Shown: positions 28,978 through 36,977, counted from the first letter of the stretch. The stretch is DNA of 64,000 nt from Oscillospiraceae bacterium (GCA_021199795.1 JAJQHJ010000024.1:62001-126000); one strand, 5' to 3'. Notes: a model not told the origin generated them from the letters alone. Program-made: numbers and translations.

Positions 28978-29007
28978 ATCCTCAATTCTTGTCGTCTTTA
29001 CCTTAAC
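28978..29007 (-). other. duplicated remnant of the cyclophilin gene end
   Basis: Right after the cyclophilin stop the minus strand reads codons for VKTTRIEDD then stop, close to the gene's own end IKTIRIENYFDQ. At DNA level 16 of 22 bases match 29026-29047. It looks like an old recombination scar next to the AT-rich GmrSD-like gene. Confidence 0.5.
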
Positions 29008-29493
29008 TCATTGATCAAAATAGTTCTCAATCCTTATTGTCTTGATTCTCTGGGGAACGACGGGTCTGTCGTTCACGTCAGTCTTGACGGAAGCTATTCT
29101 GTCGACAACGTCCATTCCCTCGACAACATTTCCGAAAGCTGCATAGGAGCCGTCGAGATAGAGGGAATCCTTGTGGACGATGAAGAACTGGGATGATGCA
29201 GAGTTAGGATTCTGGCTTCTCGCCATGGATATGGTTCCTCTTGTGTGCTTGAGGGTGTTGTTGACGCCGTTCAGCCTGAATTCGCCGCGGATATTCTCGT
29301 TTGAGCCGCCGGCACCAGTTCCTGTCGGGTCGCCGCCCTGAATCATAAAGTTCTTGATAACCCTGTGGAAGATGAGCCCATCATAGAAGTGCTCATTAAC
29401 AAGCTTCTCAAAGTTTGCAACCGTCAGAGGTGCCTCTTTCGGACAAAGCTCAATCTTGATCTTCCCGCCGTCTTCCATTTCAATTACTACCAT
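29008..29493 (-). CDS. peptidyl-prolyl cis-trans isomerase, cyclophilin type
   Basis: The 161 residues show the cyclophilin core: FHRVIKNFMIQGGDPTGTG, the Gln/Ala/Phe active-site segments (SSQFFIVHKDS, YAAFGNVVEG) and no signal peptide, so it is a cytosolic folding helper. Start ATG 29493 follows AAAGGAG. Confidence 0.95.
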   Translation of the reverse strand: MVVIEMEDGGKIKIELCPKEAPLTVANFEKLVNEHFYDGLIFHRVIKNFMIQGGDPTGTGAGGSNENIRGEFRLNGVNNTLKHTRGTISMARSQNPNSASSQFFIVHKDSLYLDGSYAAFGNVVEGMDVVDRIASVKTDVNDRPVVPQRIKTIRIENYFDQ

Positions 29494-29534
29494 AATATCG
29501 TCTCCTTTATTATAAATTCGTATAGTGCACTTAT

Positions 29535-29579
29535 GGCTCCCCTTGATAAGGGGAGCTGTCAGCGAAGCTGACTGAGAGG
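29535..29579 (-). repeat. dispersed double-hairpin repeat, copy 4 (inverted)
   Basis: Reverse-strand copy of the unit at 455-499, between the lipoprotein gene and the cyclophilin gene, both on the minus strand. Read on the minus strand it falls 7 bp after the lipoprotein stop. Confidence 0.9.
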
Positions 29580-29585
29580 TTCTCC

Positions 29586-30437
29586 TCAGAATTCACTTGC
29601 TGTGGTTTCAGTTAATCCATCCGGTATTGTCATATCCATACCACTCACATTGCTCTCGGCAACGTCGAAATAGTACTTGGTGAACGAGCCGGAATCCGGG
29701 TTTTCGTCAACAACTGTAAAGGTTCCGTCTGTATAGAACGTCCAGGTGGACGAAATAGTGCTTCCATGCGACACGACAGTGTATTCCTCGATAACGCAGT
29801 CGCTCCCTTCGCTGGTCGAAACGAGAGTATAGTACTCCTTGCTGTAGCCGAACTCGATTTCAGAAGCGGTCGAGGTTCTCGCATACGAATAATAAGTATA
29901 TGCATCAAGGTCAATAACCGTAACGGTGTCAGCCGTCATGACTATCTTCTGAGAATTGTTTATGTAGACCTTGTTGACGCCGCTTATGTAGTATTCCCGC
30001 TCATACATGACGACCGTCTCGCCGTCGTAGGACACAGCCTCGGTGAGCTTGGCATGGACTTGTGTAGAGTTAAGAAGAGTCAGATAGTCCATAGCAACAG
30101 TGTCGGGAATATAGGTTACCTCTTCTTCACTAAGGTCGACCGAATCCTCGTCGTCGGCAGTGGTGGTTGTAGCTTCACTTGAAGAGCTTTCCGAGGTAGT
30201 TGTAACAGCAGGCTCCTGCGAGGCTTCGGTTTCAGAGGTGGTGTCAGTTTCTGTATAATCTACAGAGGTCACCGCCTCGGCTTCGCTGCCGGTTGTGCCA
30301 GTGACAACATTATCAGGGACTCCGTTATAGGACGTGGTGGCTTCGCTCTGGGAATTCTCTTCTGCGGAGGAATTGCCGCAGGAGCACATAGTTATAAGCA
30401 TACAAAAAGCCATTAAGACTGCAACTGTTCTCTTCAT
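29586..30437 (-). CDS. putative lipoprotein with Ser/Thr-rich linker
   Basis: The 283 residues have a signal with lipobox-like TMCSC (Cys near 20), a long Ser/Thr/Glu linker to about 100 and a beta-rich C-terminal domain (YDGETVVMYEREYYISG, KIVMTADTVTVIDLDAYTYY) of unknown family. It is expected on the outer membrane face. It has its own promoter and is divergent from spoVAD. Confidence 0.78.
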   Translation of the reverse strand: MKRTVAVLMAFCMLITMCSCGNSSAEENSQSEATTSYNGVPDNVVTGTTGSEAEAVTSVDYTETDTTSETEASQEPAVTTTSESSSSEATTTTADDEDSVDLSEEEVTYIPDTVAMDYLTLLNSTQVHAKLTEAVSYDGETVVMYEREYYISGVNKVYINNSQKIVMTADTVTVIDLDAYTYYSYARTSTASEIEFGYSKEYYTLVSTSEGSDCVIEEYTVVSHGSTISSTWTFYTDGTFTVVDENPDSGSFTKYYFDVAESNVSGMDMTIPDGLTETTASEF

Positions 30438-30490
30438 AATAACCGTCCTTTCCGGTCGGGACTGCTGTTTCTACAGAAAATACCAAGCTT

Positions 30491-30519
30491 ATTATATCAC
30501 AGTCTTTTCGATAATTCAA
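30491..30519 (-). promoter_or_regulatory. promoter of the lipoprotein gene
   Basis: Minus-strand TTGAAT (30514-30519) and TATAAT (30491-30496), 17 bp apart. Confidence 0.8.
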
Positions 30520-30598
30520 GCTTTCATATTTCAAAACGCATAATTTAACCTTATCCAGGGAAAATAAGAACAAAATCAAGTGTAGGGGAGTTGTTTTC

Positions 30599-31618
30599 AT
30601 GTCACAAAGACTAGGGCAGGCTACAATCATGATGGACAACGCAGTTTCGATAAAAGGCTGGGCGTCTGTCGTCGGCAAAAAGGAGAGCGAGGGACCTTTC
30701 GGCGACTGCTTTGATTATGTCGACAAAGACGACCGCTTCGGTCAAGAAAGCTTTGAAAGAACTGAGAGTGCAATGCAGGGTCTTGCTTTGCAGACTGCAC
30801 TCGAAAAGTGCAAGCTTACTCCATCCGATCTGTCGTTCATGTTCGGAGGAGATCTCTTGAATCAGTGCATCGTGACGAGCTTCGGAATGTCTGGCTTCAA
30901 TGTGCCTTTCCTGGGCATATATGGCGCATGTTCAACCATCGCCGAGGGAATTCTTCTGTCAGCACTGACTGTGGATTCAGGAGCCGGGGACATAGTCGCG
31001 GCAGTGACCTCCTCCCATTTCTGCACAGCTGAAAGGCAGTACAGATTCCCTCTCGAATACGGTGGACAGAGAACGCCAACCTCACAGTGGACAGCAACCG
31101 CTTCCGGAGCAGTTATCCTTGAAAGAGGCAACGTCTCGCCGTTCGTCCGTGCCGTAACCATCGGAAAAATTGAGGACAAGGGCATAAAGGATGCAAACAA
31201 CATGGGTGCCGCAATGGCTCCTGCGGCGTATTCCACGATAAAGCAATTTCTTACAGACACAAAAAAATCGCCGGACGAATTTGACCATATCGTCACCGGA
31301 GACCTGGGAAGTGTGGGTTCAAGAATTCTTGTGGAGCTTCTCCACAGAGACGGCATAGAAATTGCCGACAGGCATTTAGACTGCGGCTGTATGCTCTATG
31401 ACAATGAGAATCAGGATGTCCATGCCGGAGGTTCAGGTTGTGGTTGCTCAGCAAGCCTTTTAGCCGGTCATTTTCTTCCGGAGCTGAAATCCGGAAAGTT
31501 AAAAAACATCCTGTTTGCAGCAACGGGAGCATTACTCTCAACCACTTCAAGCCAGCAGGGGATGACCATCCCGGGAATCTCGCACCTCATCTGGCTATCA
31601 AGCGAAATCGGACTTTAG
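30599..31618 (+). CDS. spoVAD: stage V sporulation protein AD
   Basis: SpoVAD is part of the inner-membrane SpoVA channel that moves dipicolinic acid into the forespore and out at germination. The 339 residues have the thiolase-like fold of the family (GDLLNQCIVTSFGMSGF, GACSTIAEG, SSHFCTAERQYRFPLEYG, AGGSGCGCSA). GGGGAG precedes ATG 30599. spoVAE follows, but no spoVAC is found ahead of it: the upstream gene is divergent. Confidence 0.95.
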   Translation: MSQRLGQATIMMDNAVSIKGWASVVGKKESEGPFGDCFDYVDKDDRFGQESFERTESAMQGLALQTALEKCKLTPSDLSFMFGGDLLNQCIVTSFGMSGFNVPFLGIYGACSTIAEGILLSALTVDSGAGDIVAAVTSSHFCTAERQYRFPLEYGGQRTPTSQWTATASGAVILERGNVSPFVRAVTIGKIEDKGIKDANNMGAAMAPAAYSTIKQFLTDTKKSPDEFDHIVTGDLGSVGSRILVELLHRDGIEIADRHLDCGCMLYDNENQDVHAGGSGCGCSASLLAGHFLPELKSGKLKNILFAATGALLSTTSSQQGMTIPGISHLIWLSSEIGL

Positions 31619-31629
31619 GAGGAATCACA

Positions 31630-31989
31630 ATGCAGTATTTATGGGCATTTCTGGTGGGAGGAATCATCTGCGCCATCGGTCAGCTTCTTATAGACTTCAC
31701 TAAGCTCACCCCGGCAAGAATTCTGACCCTATACGTAGTCGTAGGAGTAGTCCTCAGTGGATTGGGAATATATCAATACCTCGCCGACTTTGCCGGAGCA
31801 GGTGCAACTGTTCCCTTAACCGGCTTCGGAAACTCTATAGCCAAGGGAATCCGTGAAGCCATCGACGAAAAGGGCTTCCTTGGCATATTCACGGGAGGCT
31901 TGACAGCCTGCTCGGGAGGAATCACGGCGGCAATGGTATTCTCTCTCCTGGCAGCTCTCATTTTCAAGCCGAAGCCGAAATCGGCATAA
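31630..31989 (+). CDS. spoVAE: stage V sporulation protein AE
   Basis: The 119-residue integral membrane protein of the SpoVAC/SpoVAEB family has about four helices (MQYLWAFLVGGIICAIGQLL, ILTLYVVVGVVLSGLG, FTGGLTACSGGITAAMVFSLL). ATG 31630 follows TAGGAGGA, which overlaps the spoVAD stop, so the pair is coupled. An in-frame upstream extension lies inside spoVAD and is rejected. Confidence 0.93.
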   Translation: MQYLWAFLVGGIICAIGQLLIDFTKLTPARILTLYVVVGVVLSGLGIYQYLADFAGAGATVPLTGFGNSIAKGIREAIDEKGFLGIFTGGLTACSGGITAAMVFSLLAALIFKPKPKSA

Positions 31990-31991
31990 TA

Positions 31992-32031
31992 AAAGGCTCA
32001 CCATCACGTTTGGATGTGACGATGAGCCTTT
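31992..32031 (+). terminator. terminator between spoVAE and the MATE gene
   Basis: AAAGGCTCA and TGAGCCTTT form a 9-bp stem around a 22-nt loop with an inner TCAC/GTGA; the genes converge. Confidence 0.8.
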
Positions 32032-32060
32032 CTGGTGGAAACATGGGGCTGGCTGACATT

Positions 32061-33479
32061 TTACGGAACGGGTTCTTCTGTGGTTTCAAACTTCTTAAGA
32101 TCATTCTTTCTGATGTAGAAGTAGAAGCAAATGCAGATAAAGAGCTGTGTATAAGTCGCCATTGCACCGAAGAATCCGATCTGGAACAGCGTTGCGTTCG
32201 CCATCCTGGAGATAGCAAGTATTATCGGAATACGGACGCAGAATGCACCGATAAGTCCCTGAATCATCGAGAATGTCGAGTGTCCCTGACCGTTGAAGTA
32301 GCCGGTAATCATCAGTAACAGGCAGGCGACAACCGCATCCGCCGCATAGCCCTTTAAGTACTGAGCAGCATAGTAGATTGAATCTTTATCGGATGTAAAG
32401 ATGCTCGCCATCGCACTTCCACCAAAGTAGCAAAGAAGTGATAGTAAAATACCTGCGCCGAGGGCTGTGAAAATCATGTAGCGAAGTCCCTTTTTGATTC
32501 GGTCGGGGTGCTTTGCTCCGACATTCTGCGAAGTGAACACCGACATAGTTTGCAGGAATGCTACGGGAATAGCCATCATAAACGCCGTCAGCTTGTTGTC
32601 AACCGAATATCCCGAAGCAATAGCCGACCAGACGGTTGAATCGCTTCCCAGATGGTTTGCAACCGAGTTGATAACTACAAACGAGAAGTTTGTAAGGAAG
32701 TCTTGAGCCGCAAGAGGGCAACCTGCAAGGAGTATCGACTTTGTTTCGCCGGGATGGAAGCGGATGCTCTTTTTGTTTACGTCAAACGGAAGCTTTTTTC
32801 TTGCAATGATAATGAGCGAAAGAACAACGCTGACCGCCTGTGCGCTGATGGTTGCGATTGCAACACCGGCAACGCCCAATCCGACAACGATAACTAAAAT
32901 CAGGTCGAGGGCGATATTGACAACGCAGGCAATTCCGACGAATACAAGCGGCAAATTCGAGTTCCCTATGCCCTTGAACAATCCGCTTATACCGTTATAA
33001 GCAGTGATGAATATAAGACCGCCACCGCATATTCTCAGGTATAAGGTGCACATTTCAACATCAGGCGCATTCATCCATCTTGCAAAGTAGGGTGCGCCTA
33101 TTTCCATGATCACCGTCAGACTGACTCCCATAACTGCGAATATGCAGATTGCAGAGCCGACGGTTCTTGTGGCACCGTCTCTGTCTTTGGCACCGATAAA
33201 TTTGCCCAATGTGACGGTAATACCTGCTGTAAGTCCCTGAATTACATATGTAATCAGCGTCATAATCATACCGCCGGTTCCGACGGCTGAAGTTGCATTC
33301 TGAGTTATTGTGGCATCTGTGGAAACAAACTGTCCGATGACCAAAAGGTCAACAGCGGCATACATCGCCTGCAGGAATGTTGCAGCCATAACCGGCAACA
33401 TGAATTTTATCATAGGACCGTAAATTGCTCCTGACGTGAGCGTGCTTTTCTGTTTTGTTTTTGCTAAAGTGTTACTCAT
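32061..33479 (-). CDS. MATE family efflux transporter, TetR-linked
   Basis: The 472 residues form about 12 membrane helices in two halves (MIKFMLPVMAATFLQAMYAAVDLLVIGQF, and PLAAQDFLTNFSFVVINS in the second half). It follows the TetR gene by 56 bp on the same strand, so the operator at 34172-34196 probably controls both, the usual drug-induced arrangement. The substrate is unknown. Confidence 0.92.
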   Translation of the reverse strand: MSNTLAKTKQKSTLTSGAIYGPMIKFMLPVMAATFLQAMYAAVDLLVIGQFVSTDATITQNATSAVGTGGMIMTLITYVIQGLTAGITVTLGKFIGAKDRDGATRTVGSAICIFAVMGVSLTVIMEIGAPYFARWMNAPDVEMCTLYLRICGGGLIFITAYNGISGLFKGIGNSNLPLVFVGIACVVNIALDLILVIVVGLGVAGVAIATISAQAVSVVLSLIIIARKKLPFDVNKKSIRFHPGETKSILLAGCPLAAQDFLTNFSFVVINSVANHLGSDSTVWSAIASGYSVDNKLTAFMMAIPVAFLQTMSVFTSQNVGAKHPDRIKKGLRYMIFTALGAGILLSLLCYFGGSAMASIFTSDKDSIYYAAQYLKGYAADAVVACLLLMITGYFNGQGHSTFSMIQGLIGAFCVRIPIILAISRMANATLFQIGFFGAMATYTQLFICICFYFYIRKNDLKKFETTEEPVP

Positions 33480-33535
33480 TATAGCCTCCTTTGTTTATAA
33501 CAGCATGAGCGGACTGTTAGTGTCGGGCGGGCTTA

Positions 33536-34159
33536 TCACCATTCCTTTTTGATCCCCGCAACTCTGTAGAGCTGTTCTTTCGCCTTGAGCGAAATCCCAA
33601 GTGTAACCTCAAGCGTGTAGAAAAACGCTTTCACTTTTTTGTAGCGTTCCTCCTCGCTCCACTTAAAAACGCCCGGATCATAAAGCTGGGATGAACAAAA
33701 CAGAAGCTGAACGGTCTCTTCGGGATATGGCGTTGAGAACTCGCCACTCGAAATCCCCTCGTTTACCATCCTTGTCAGAATGTCAGTGTAACGAAGAAGA
33801 CTCCGTTTAAAAGTCTTCTGGTGAAGCTCCGAATTGTCCGGGCCGTGCAAGCTGTCATCAAGAACGCTGCTCTGCGACAGAAGCCTTATAACTTTGACGA
33901 GCTTCTCGGTGGCGGTGATGGAGCCGTCATCTGAAATTTCGGTAAGAGAAACGACGTTCTCATCAATCTTCCGGTCGATAATTGCCGAAAGGATGTCTTC
34001 CTTGCTTCTGAAGTAGTAGTAGAGCGTGCCCTTGGCAATTTTGCATTCTGTTATAATGTCCTCAACGGTGGTTTCAGAGTAGCCTTTCTCATGAAAGAGA
34101 CGTTGGCTTATGTCCAGTATTTCACTTCTTCTTTCGTCGGCATCTTTAGTGATTCTCAT
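33536..34159 (-). CDS. TetR family transcriptional regulator
   Basis: The 207 residues start with the TetR helix-turn-helix (ILDISQRLFHEKGYSETTVEDIITE, AKGTLYYYFRSKEDIL) and a variable helical ligand domain. Its own promoter contains a 25-bp palindrome, so autorepression and control of the downstream MATE gene are expected. The inducer is unknown. Confidence 0.93.
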   Translation of the reverse strand: MRITKDADERRSEILDISQRLFHEKGYSETTVEDIITECKIAKGTLYYYFRSKEDILSAIIDRKIDENVVSLTEISDDGSITATEKLVKVIRLLSQSSVLDDSLHGPDNSELHQKTFKRSLLRYTDILTRMVNEGISSGEFSTPYPEETVQLLFCSSQLYDPGVFKWSEEERYKKVKAFFYTLEVTLGISLKAKEQLYRVAGIKKEW

Positions 34160-34171
34160 CGTCGTTCCTCC

Positions 34172-34196
34172 TTATCGACCGACCGTCGGTCGATAA
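34172..34196 (-). promoter_or_regulatory. TetR-type operator palindrome
   Basis: TTATCGACCGA, CCG, TCGGTCGATAA: a perfect 25-bp palindrome with a single central base, lying between the -10 box and the ribosome site (AAGGAGG) of the TetR gene. Confidence 0.92.
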
Positions 34197-34200
34197 CATT

Positions 34201-34229
34201 ATTATAACGCCACAGTCACAACAATTCAA
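34201..34229 (-). promoter_or_regulatory. promoter of the TetR-MATE operon
   Basis: Minus-strand TTGAAT (34224-34229) and TATAAT (34201-34206), 17 bp apart, directly upstream of the palindrome. Confidence 0.85.
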
Positions 34230-34280
34230 GTGTTGATTGCTACAAAAGTTATTAACATAGGGGTGGGCAGAATTGTTATG

Positions 34281-34312
34281 AAAAAGCGGGACTGAGCACC
34301 AGTCCCACTTTT
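34281..34312 (-). terminator. terminator of the XRE regulator gene
   Basis: On the minus strand AAAAGTGGGACT pairs with AGTCCCGCTTTT around GGTGCTC, with a T-rich tail. Confidence 0.85.
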
Positions 34313-34322
34313 CTATTCATCT

Positions 34323-34829
34323 CTATTCTTCGCAGTCATACATATGCTTCTCAACATAGCCCATCATCCGATTATTGAGAACTATGTACTCAATCAGCAC
34401 CACAATCGGCGTGAAGGCGGACATCATCGGCTCTTCGAATATTATCGGTGCCGCAATCAGGAAGACGAGAGCAACCACCGCCGAGATAACGAAGTCCGCA
34501 ATATGCTCTTTCCTCCATTTTTTCTTCCAGTAGTCGCTTTTCTCTTTGCTTGAGAACACTTCCGAGCGTGCAAGTCTCATGACGTTCTCGTCTGCCTTTC
34601 GGCGGAAGCTGTTATCATCAAGAATCTCGCCTGCAAGAAGCTCGTTTATGCTGACGTTAAAGGTTTCTGCTAACACCTCAAGCATATCAATGCTCGGCAT
34701 ATAGCTTCCGGTCTCCCAACGGGAGATTGTTTTATTGGTAACGCCAATCCGCTCGCCAAGTTGTTCCTGAGTGAGACCGTTCTGCTTGCGAAGCTCTGCA
34801 ATAAATTTGCCGGTTTTGACCTGATCCAT
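34323..34829 (-). CDS. XRE family regulator with membrane segments
   Basis: The 168 residues have a Cro/C1-type helix-turn-helix at about 8-63 (LRKQNGLTQEQLGERIGVTNKTISRWE) and a C-terminal part with two hydrophobic segments (FVISAVVALVFLIAAPIIF, FTPIVVLIEYIVL), so it may be a membrane-bound repressor. Targets are unknown. It is divergent from the Rrf2 gene. Confidence 0.88.
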   Translation of the reverse strand: MDQVKTGKFIAELRKQNGLTQEQLGERIGVTNKTISRWETGSYMPSIDMLEVLAETFNVSINELLAGEILDDNSFRRKADENVMRLARSEVFSSKEKSDYWKKKWRKEHIADFVISAVVALVFLIAAPIIFEEPMMSAFTPIVVLIEYIVLNNRMMGYVEKHMYDCEE

Positions 34830-34935
34830 ATCATCACCTCGAACTAATCATATCCGATTTCCCGTGAGAATTCAACCCCGCAAACAGCGAATCGGCTTGT
34901 TTTAGCATGGGATTTTCGCATTTTTCGCTTCCCAA

Positions 34936-34974
34936 ATTGTAACCCTTGAATTTACACCCGACTCGTGCTATAAT
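34936..34974 (+). promoter_or_regulatory. promoter and operator of the Rrf2 gene
   Basis: TTGAAT (34946-34951) and TATAAT (34969-34974) are 17 bp apart. The -35 box lies inside ATTGTAA-N9-TTACACC (34936-34958), the same inverted repeat found at the two promoters downstream, so autoregulation is likely. Confidence 0.75.
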
Positions 34975-35005
34975 ATTCTCATCAAACTTAGGGAGCACCT
35001 GTAAA

Positions 35006-35452
35006 ATGCAGATTTCAAGCAGATTCACAATAGCTATCCATATTTTCGCCTGCATCGAGACGTTCAAGGACCAGTACAAAATCACGAGCGAGTTCCTGGC
35101 GAGCAGCATCAACGTCAACCCGGTCATAATCCGCCGTATTTTGCAGCAGTTAAAGGCTGCCGGGCTTATTACAGTTGCCCGTGGCAGCGGTGGAGCGTCG
35201 ATTGCGAAGCCGCTTGAGGAGATTACTTTCCTTGACGTCTACAATGCTGTTGAGTGTGTCGAGAGCGGCGAGCTCTTCCATTTCCACGAGAACCCCAACC
35301 AGGCTTGCCCCGTCGGCAGGAATATTCACGCTGCCCTTGACAGCAAGCTCATGACCATCCAGCAGGCAATGGAGGACAAAATGCGTGAGATAACCGTCGC
35401 AGATGTCGTAAATGACACCAAAATTTGCATAGAAAAAGAGTCCGAAAGGTGA
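35006..35452 (+). CDS. Rrf2 family transcriptional regulator (YwnA-like)
   Basis: The 148 residues have the Rrf2 winged helix (MQISSRFTIAIHIFACIETF, ITSEFLASSINVNPVIIRRILQQLKAAGLI) and the wing ARGSGGASIAKPLEEI. Only one Cys (NQACPVG) lies in the region where Fe-S types such as IscR have three, so a classic Fe-S site is unlikely. Bacillus pairs a similar regulator, YwnA, with the NAD(P)-binding YwnB, matched here by the gene at 36.3 kb. ATG 35006 follows TAGGGAG. The last codons lie in a 16-bp direct repeat that also flanks the far side of the next gene. Confidence 0.9.
   Translation: MQISSRFTIAIHIFACIETFKDQYKITSEFLASSINVNPVIIRRILQQLKAAGLITVARGSGGASIAKPLEEITFLDVYNAVECVESGELFHFHENPNQACPVGRNIHAALDSKLMTIQQAMEDKMREITVADVVNDTKICIEKESER
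35433..35448 (+). repeat. 16-bp direct repeat, left copy
   Basis: AAAAAGAGTCCGAAAG at the end of the Rrf2 gene, repeated exactly at 36109-36124 on the other side of the AT-rich gene. Confidence 0.9.
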
Positions 35453-35456
35453 TTTT

Positions 35457-36089
35457 ATGACAGACAAGTATATAGAATATATTTATAATGTCAGGAAGAT
35501 GTATCAACCAATCTACAGAGATAGCTATTTCGCAAAAAATGAGCCTGTGTTCAAGTTTTCATACGCGCCGCTTTACAAATCATTGGATAGCCAATTTCCT
35601 TGGAGAAATGATTCTGAACAGACTGAACTGATGACGAAAATATGTTCTGATTTTAAATTTTCGGAGGACTATTCTGAATTGGAAAAGAGTGCTGAAGCGA
35701 TGGCGACAGCTGCAAAAGAATGGGCTTCCAGCGAGTATAATCTGATGATGCAACAACAGCATAATGGTCTGACGGACTCATATATCGATGCGGCATTTAG
35801 CCAAATAAAGAATTGCTTGGAAACAGCCATGAAGCTAGGGAATATAGATGCTCTTTGCGCTATGGGATGGTACTATAAAGAACGAAGTTCTTACGGTTCG
35901 AGCTCTTGTGACATATACAAAAGTCAGGAGCACAAAAATTATAGATGCTTAAGCATTGCGTATTACAAAGTGGCGGCAGAGTATGGGCATTTGTACGCAA
36001 TAGAAGAAGCAACGGCAGATTACATTTTGAAAAACCAATCATTGGCGGATTATTTAAGATACTCGAAAACAATCCACCGTGGCTATTGA
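35457..36089 (+). CDS. AT-rich cargo gene, Sel1-like repeats, unknown function
   Basis: The 210 residues are mostly helical with two Sel1/TPR-like units in the second half (CLETAMKLGNIDALCAMGWYYKE, YYKVAAEYGHLYAIEEA), a fold used for protein binding. No enzyme motif or signal is seen. It is clearly more AT-rich than the genes around it and is bounded by a perfect 16-bp direct repeat, so it looks inserted. Its ribosome site (AAAGGTGA) straddles the left repeat, so it would be read together with the Rrf2 gene. Function is not known. Confidence 0.75.
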   Translation: MTDKYIEYIYNVRKMYQPIYRDSYFAKNEPVFKFSYAPLYKSLDSQFPWRNDSEQTELMTKICSDFKFSEDYSELEKSAEAMATAAKEWASSEYNLMMQQQHNGLTDSYIDAAFSQIKNCLETAMKLGNIDALCAMGWYYKERSSYGSSSCDIYKSQEHKNYRCLSIAYYKVAAEYGHLYAIEEATADYILKNQSLADYLRYSKTIHRGY

Positions 36090-36108
36090 AATAACACTAT
36101 TTGTTCTC

Positions 36109-36124
36109 AAAAAGAGTCCGAAAG
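36109..36124 (+). repeat. 16-bp direct repeat, right copy
   Basis: Identical to 35433-35448. In the Rrf2 reading frame this copy continues GAGTCCGAAAGCTAA, a stop, and runs into the terminator hairpin, so it probably preserves the original Rrf2 gene end. Confidence 0.88.
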
Positions 36125-36147
36125 CTAAATTTCCGGACTTTTCTTTT
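36111..36147 (+). terminator. terminator, probably the original end of the Rrf2 gene
   Basis: AGTCCG (36115-36120) pairs with CGGACT (36134-36139), extended by A/T and G-U pairs, followed by TTTCTTTT. Confidence 0.75.
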
Positions 36148-36185
36148 ACTGATATAGACGGATTTATACTTCTTGAAAAAATTTC

Positions 36186-36250
36186 GTTGTAACTCTTGAC
36201 ATTACAACTGAGATGTGATATACTCATGCTGTAATCGAAAAGGTTACAAC
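36186..36250 (+). promoter_or_regulatory. promoter with two Rrf2-type operators (NAD(P)-binding gene)
   Basis: TTGACA (36196-36201) and TATACT (36219-36224) are 17 bp apart. Operator A, GTTGTAA-N9-TTACAAC (36186-36208), overlaps the -35; operator B, GCTGTAA-N9-TTACAAC (36228-36250), lies after the -10. Their centres are 42 bp apart. Confidence 0.85.
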
Positions 36251-36279
36251 AATACTTATTTTTTCGGAGGTAATCAATT

Positions 36280-36909
36280 ATGAAAATCGCAGTAGTATGT
36301 GCAAATGGAAAAGCAGGCAAGCTCATCACTAACGAGGCAGTAGCAAGAGGACTCGATGTAACAGCAGTAGTTCGCGGCGAGAACAAGACCGACGCCAAGA
36401 ATGTTCTCAACAAGGATCTTTTCGACCTTAAAGCTGAAAACCTCAAGGGCTACGACGTAGTTGTTGATGCCTTCGGAGCATGGACTGAGGACACTCTTCC
36501 CATGCACAGTACTTCTCTGAAGGTTCTCTGTGACGCTCTCAGCGGAACTGACACAAGACTCTTGGTAGTTGGCGGCGCAGGAAGCCTCTATGTTAATCCT
36601 GAGCACACTGTATGTGTCTCTGACGGACCCGATTTCCCTGACGTCTTCAAGCCTCTGGCAGCTGCAATGGCAAAGGCTCTTTCTGAGCTTCGCGAGCGCG
36701 GTGATGTCAAGTGGACATATGTAAGCCCTGCTGGTGACTTCCAGGCAGATGGTGAAAAGTCCGGCAAGTATATCTTAGGTGGCGAGGAACTCACCCTCAA
36801 TTCAAAGGGCGAAAGCATCATCAGCTATGCCGACTACGCTATCGCCATGGTCGACGAGATTGTTTCCGGCAATCATGTTCAGCAGAGAATCTCAGTCGTA
36901 AGAGAGTAA
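36280..36909 (+). CDS. NAD(P)-binding oxidoreductase-like protein (YwnB-like)
   Basis: The 209 residues form a Rossmann fold of the NmrA/atypical short-chain dehydrogenase type with the nucleotide loop ANGKAGK at the N-terminus and conserved VVDAFGAW and YVSPAGDF. No Tyr-x3-Lys catalytic pair is evident, so it may sense the NAD(P) state or reduce an unknown substrate. GGAGG precedes ATG 36280. It is transcribed alone from a promoter with two Rrf2-type operators. Confidence 0.88.
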   Translation: MKIAVVCANGKAGKLITNEAVARGLDVTAVVRGENKTDAKNVLNKDLFDLKAENLKGYDVVVDAFGAWTEDTLPMHSTSLKVLCDALSGTDTRLLVVGGAGSLYVNPEHTVCVSDGPDFPDVFKPLAAAMAKALSELRERGDVKWTYVSPAGDFQADGEKSGKYILGGEELTLNSKGESIISYADYAIAMVDEIVSGNHVQQRISVVRE

Positions 36910-36937
36910 TCTTAGAAAACCGGCAAATCGCTAAAAG

Positions 36938-36977
36938 TCAGGCGTTGCCCAATTCTTTCGGACAACGCCTGAAAAAT
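36938..36977 (+). terminator. hairpin after the NAD(P)-binding gene
   Basis: TCAGGCGTTG (36938-36947) pairs perfectly with CAACGCCTGA (36963-36972). The trailing sequence AAAAATTT is a poor U run, so termination may be partial. Confidence 0.55.

Noticed and set aside
30438-30598. Forespore sigma-G promoter ahead of spoVAD
   Set aside because: I could not find a -35/-10 pair close to the sigma-G consensus with correct spacing; only weak partial matches are present.
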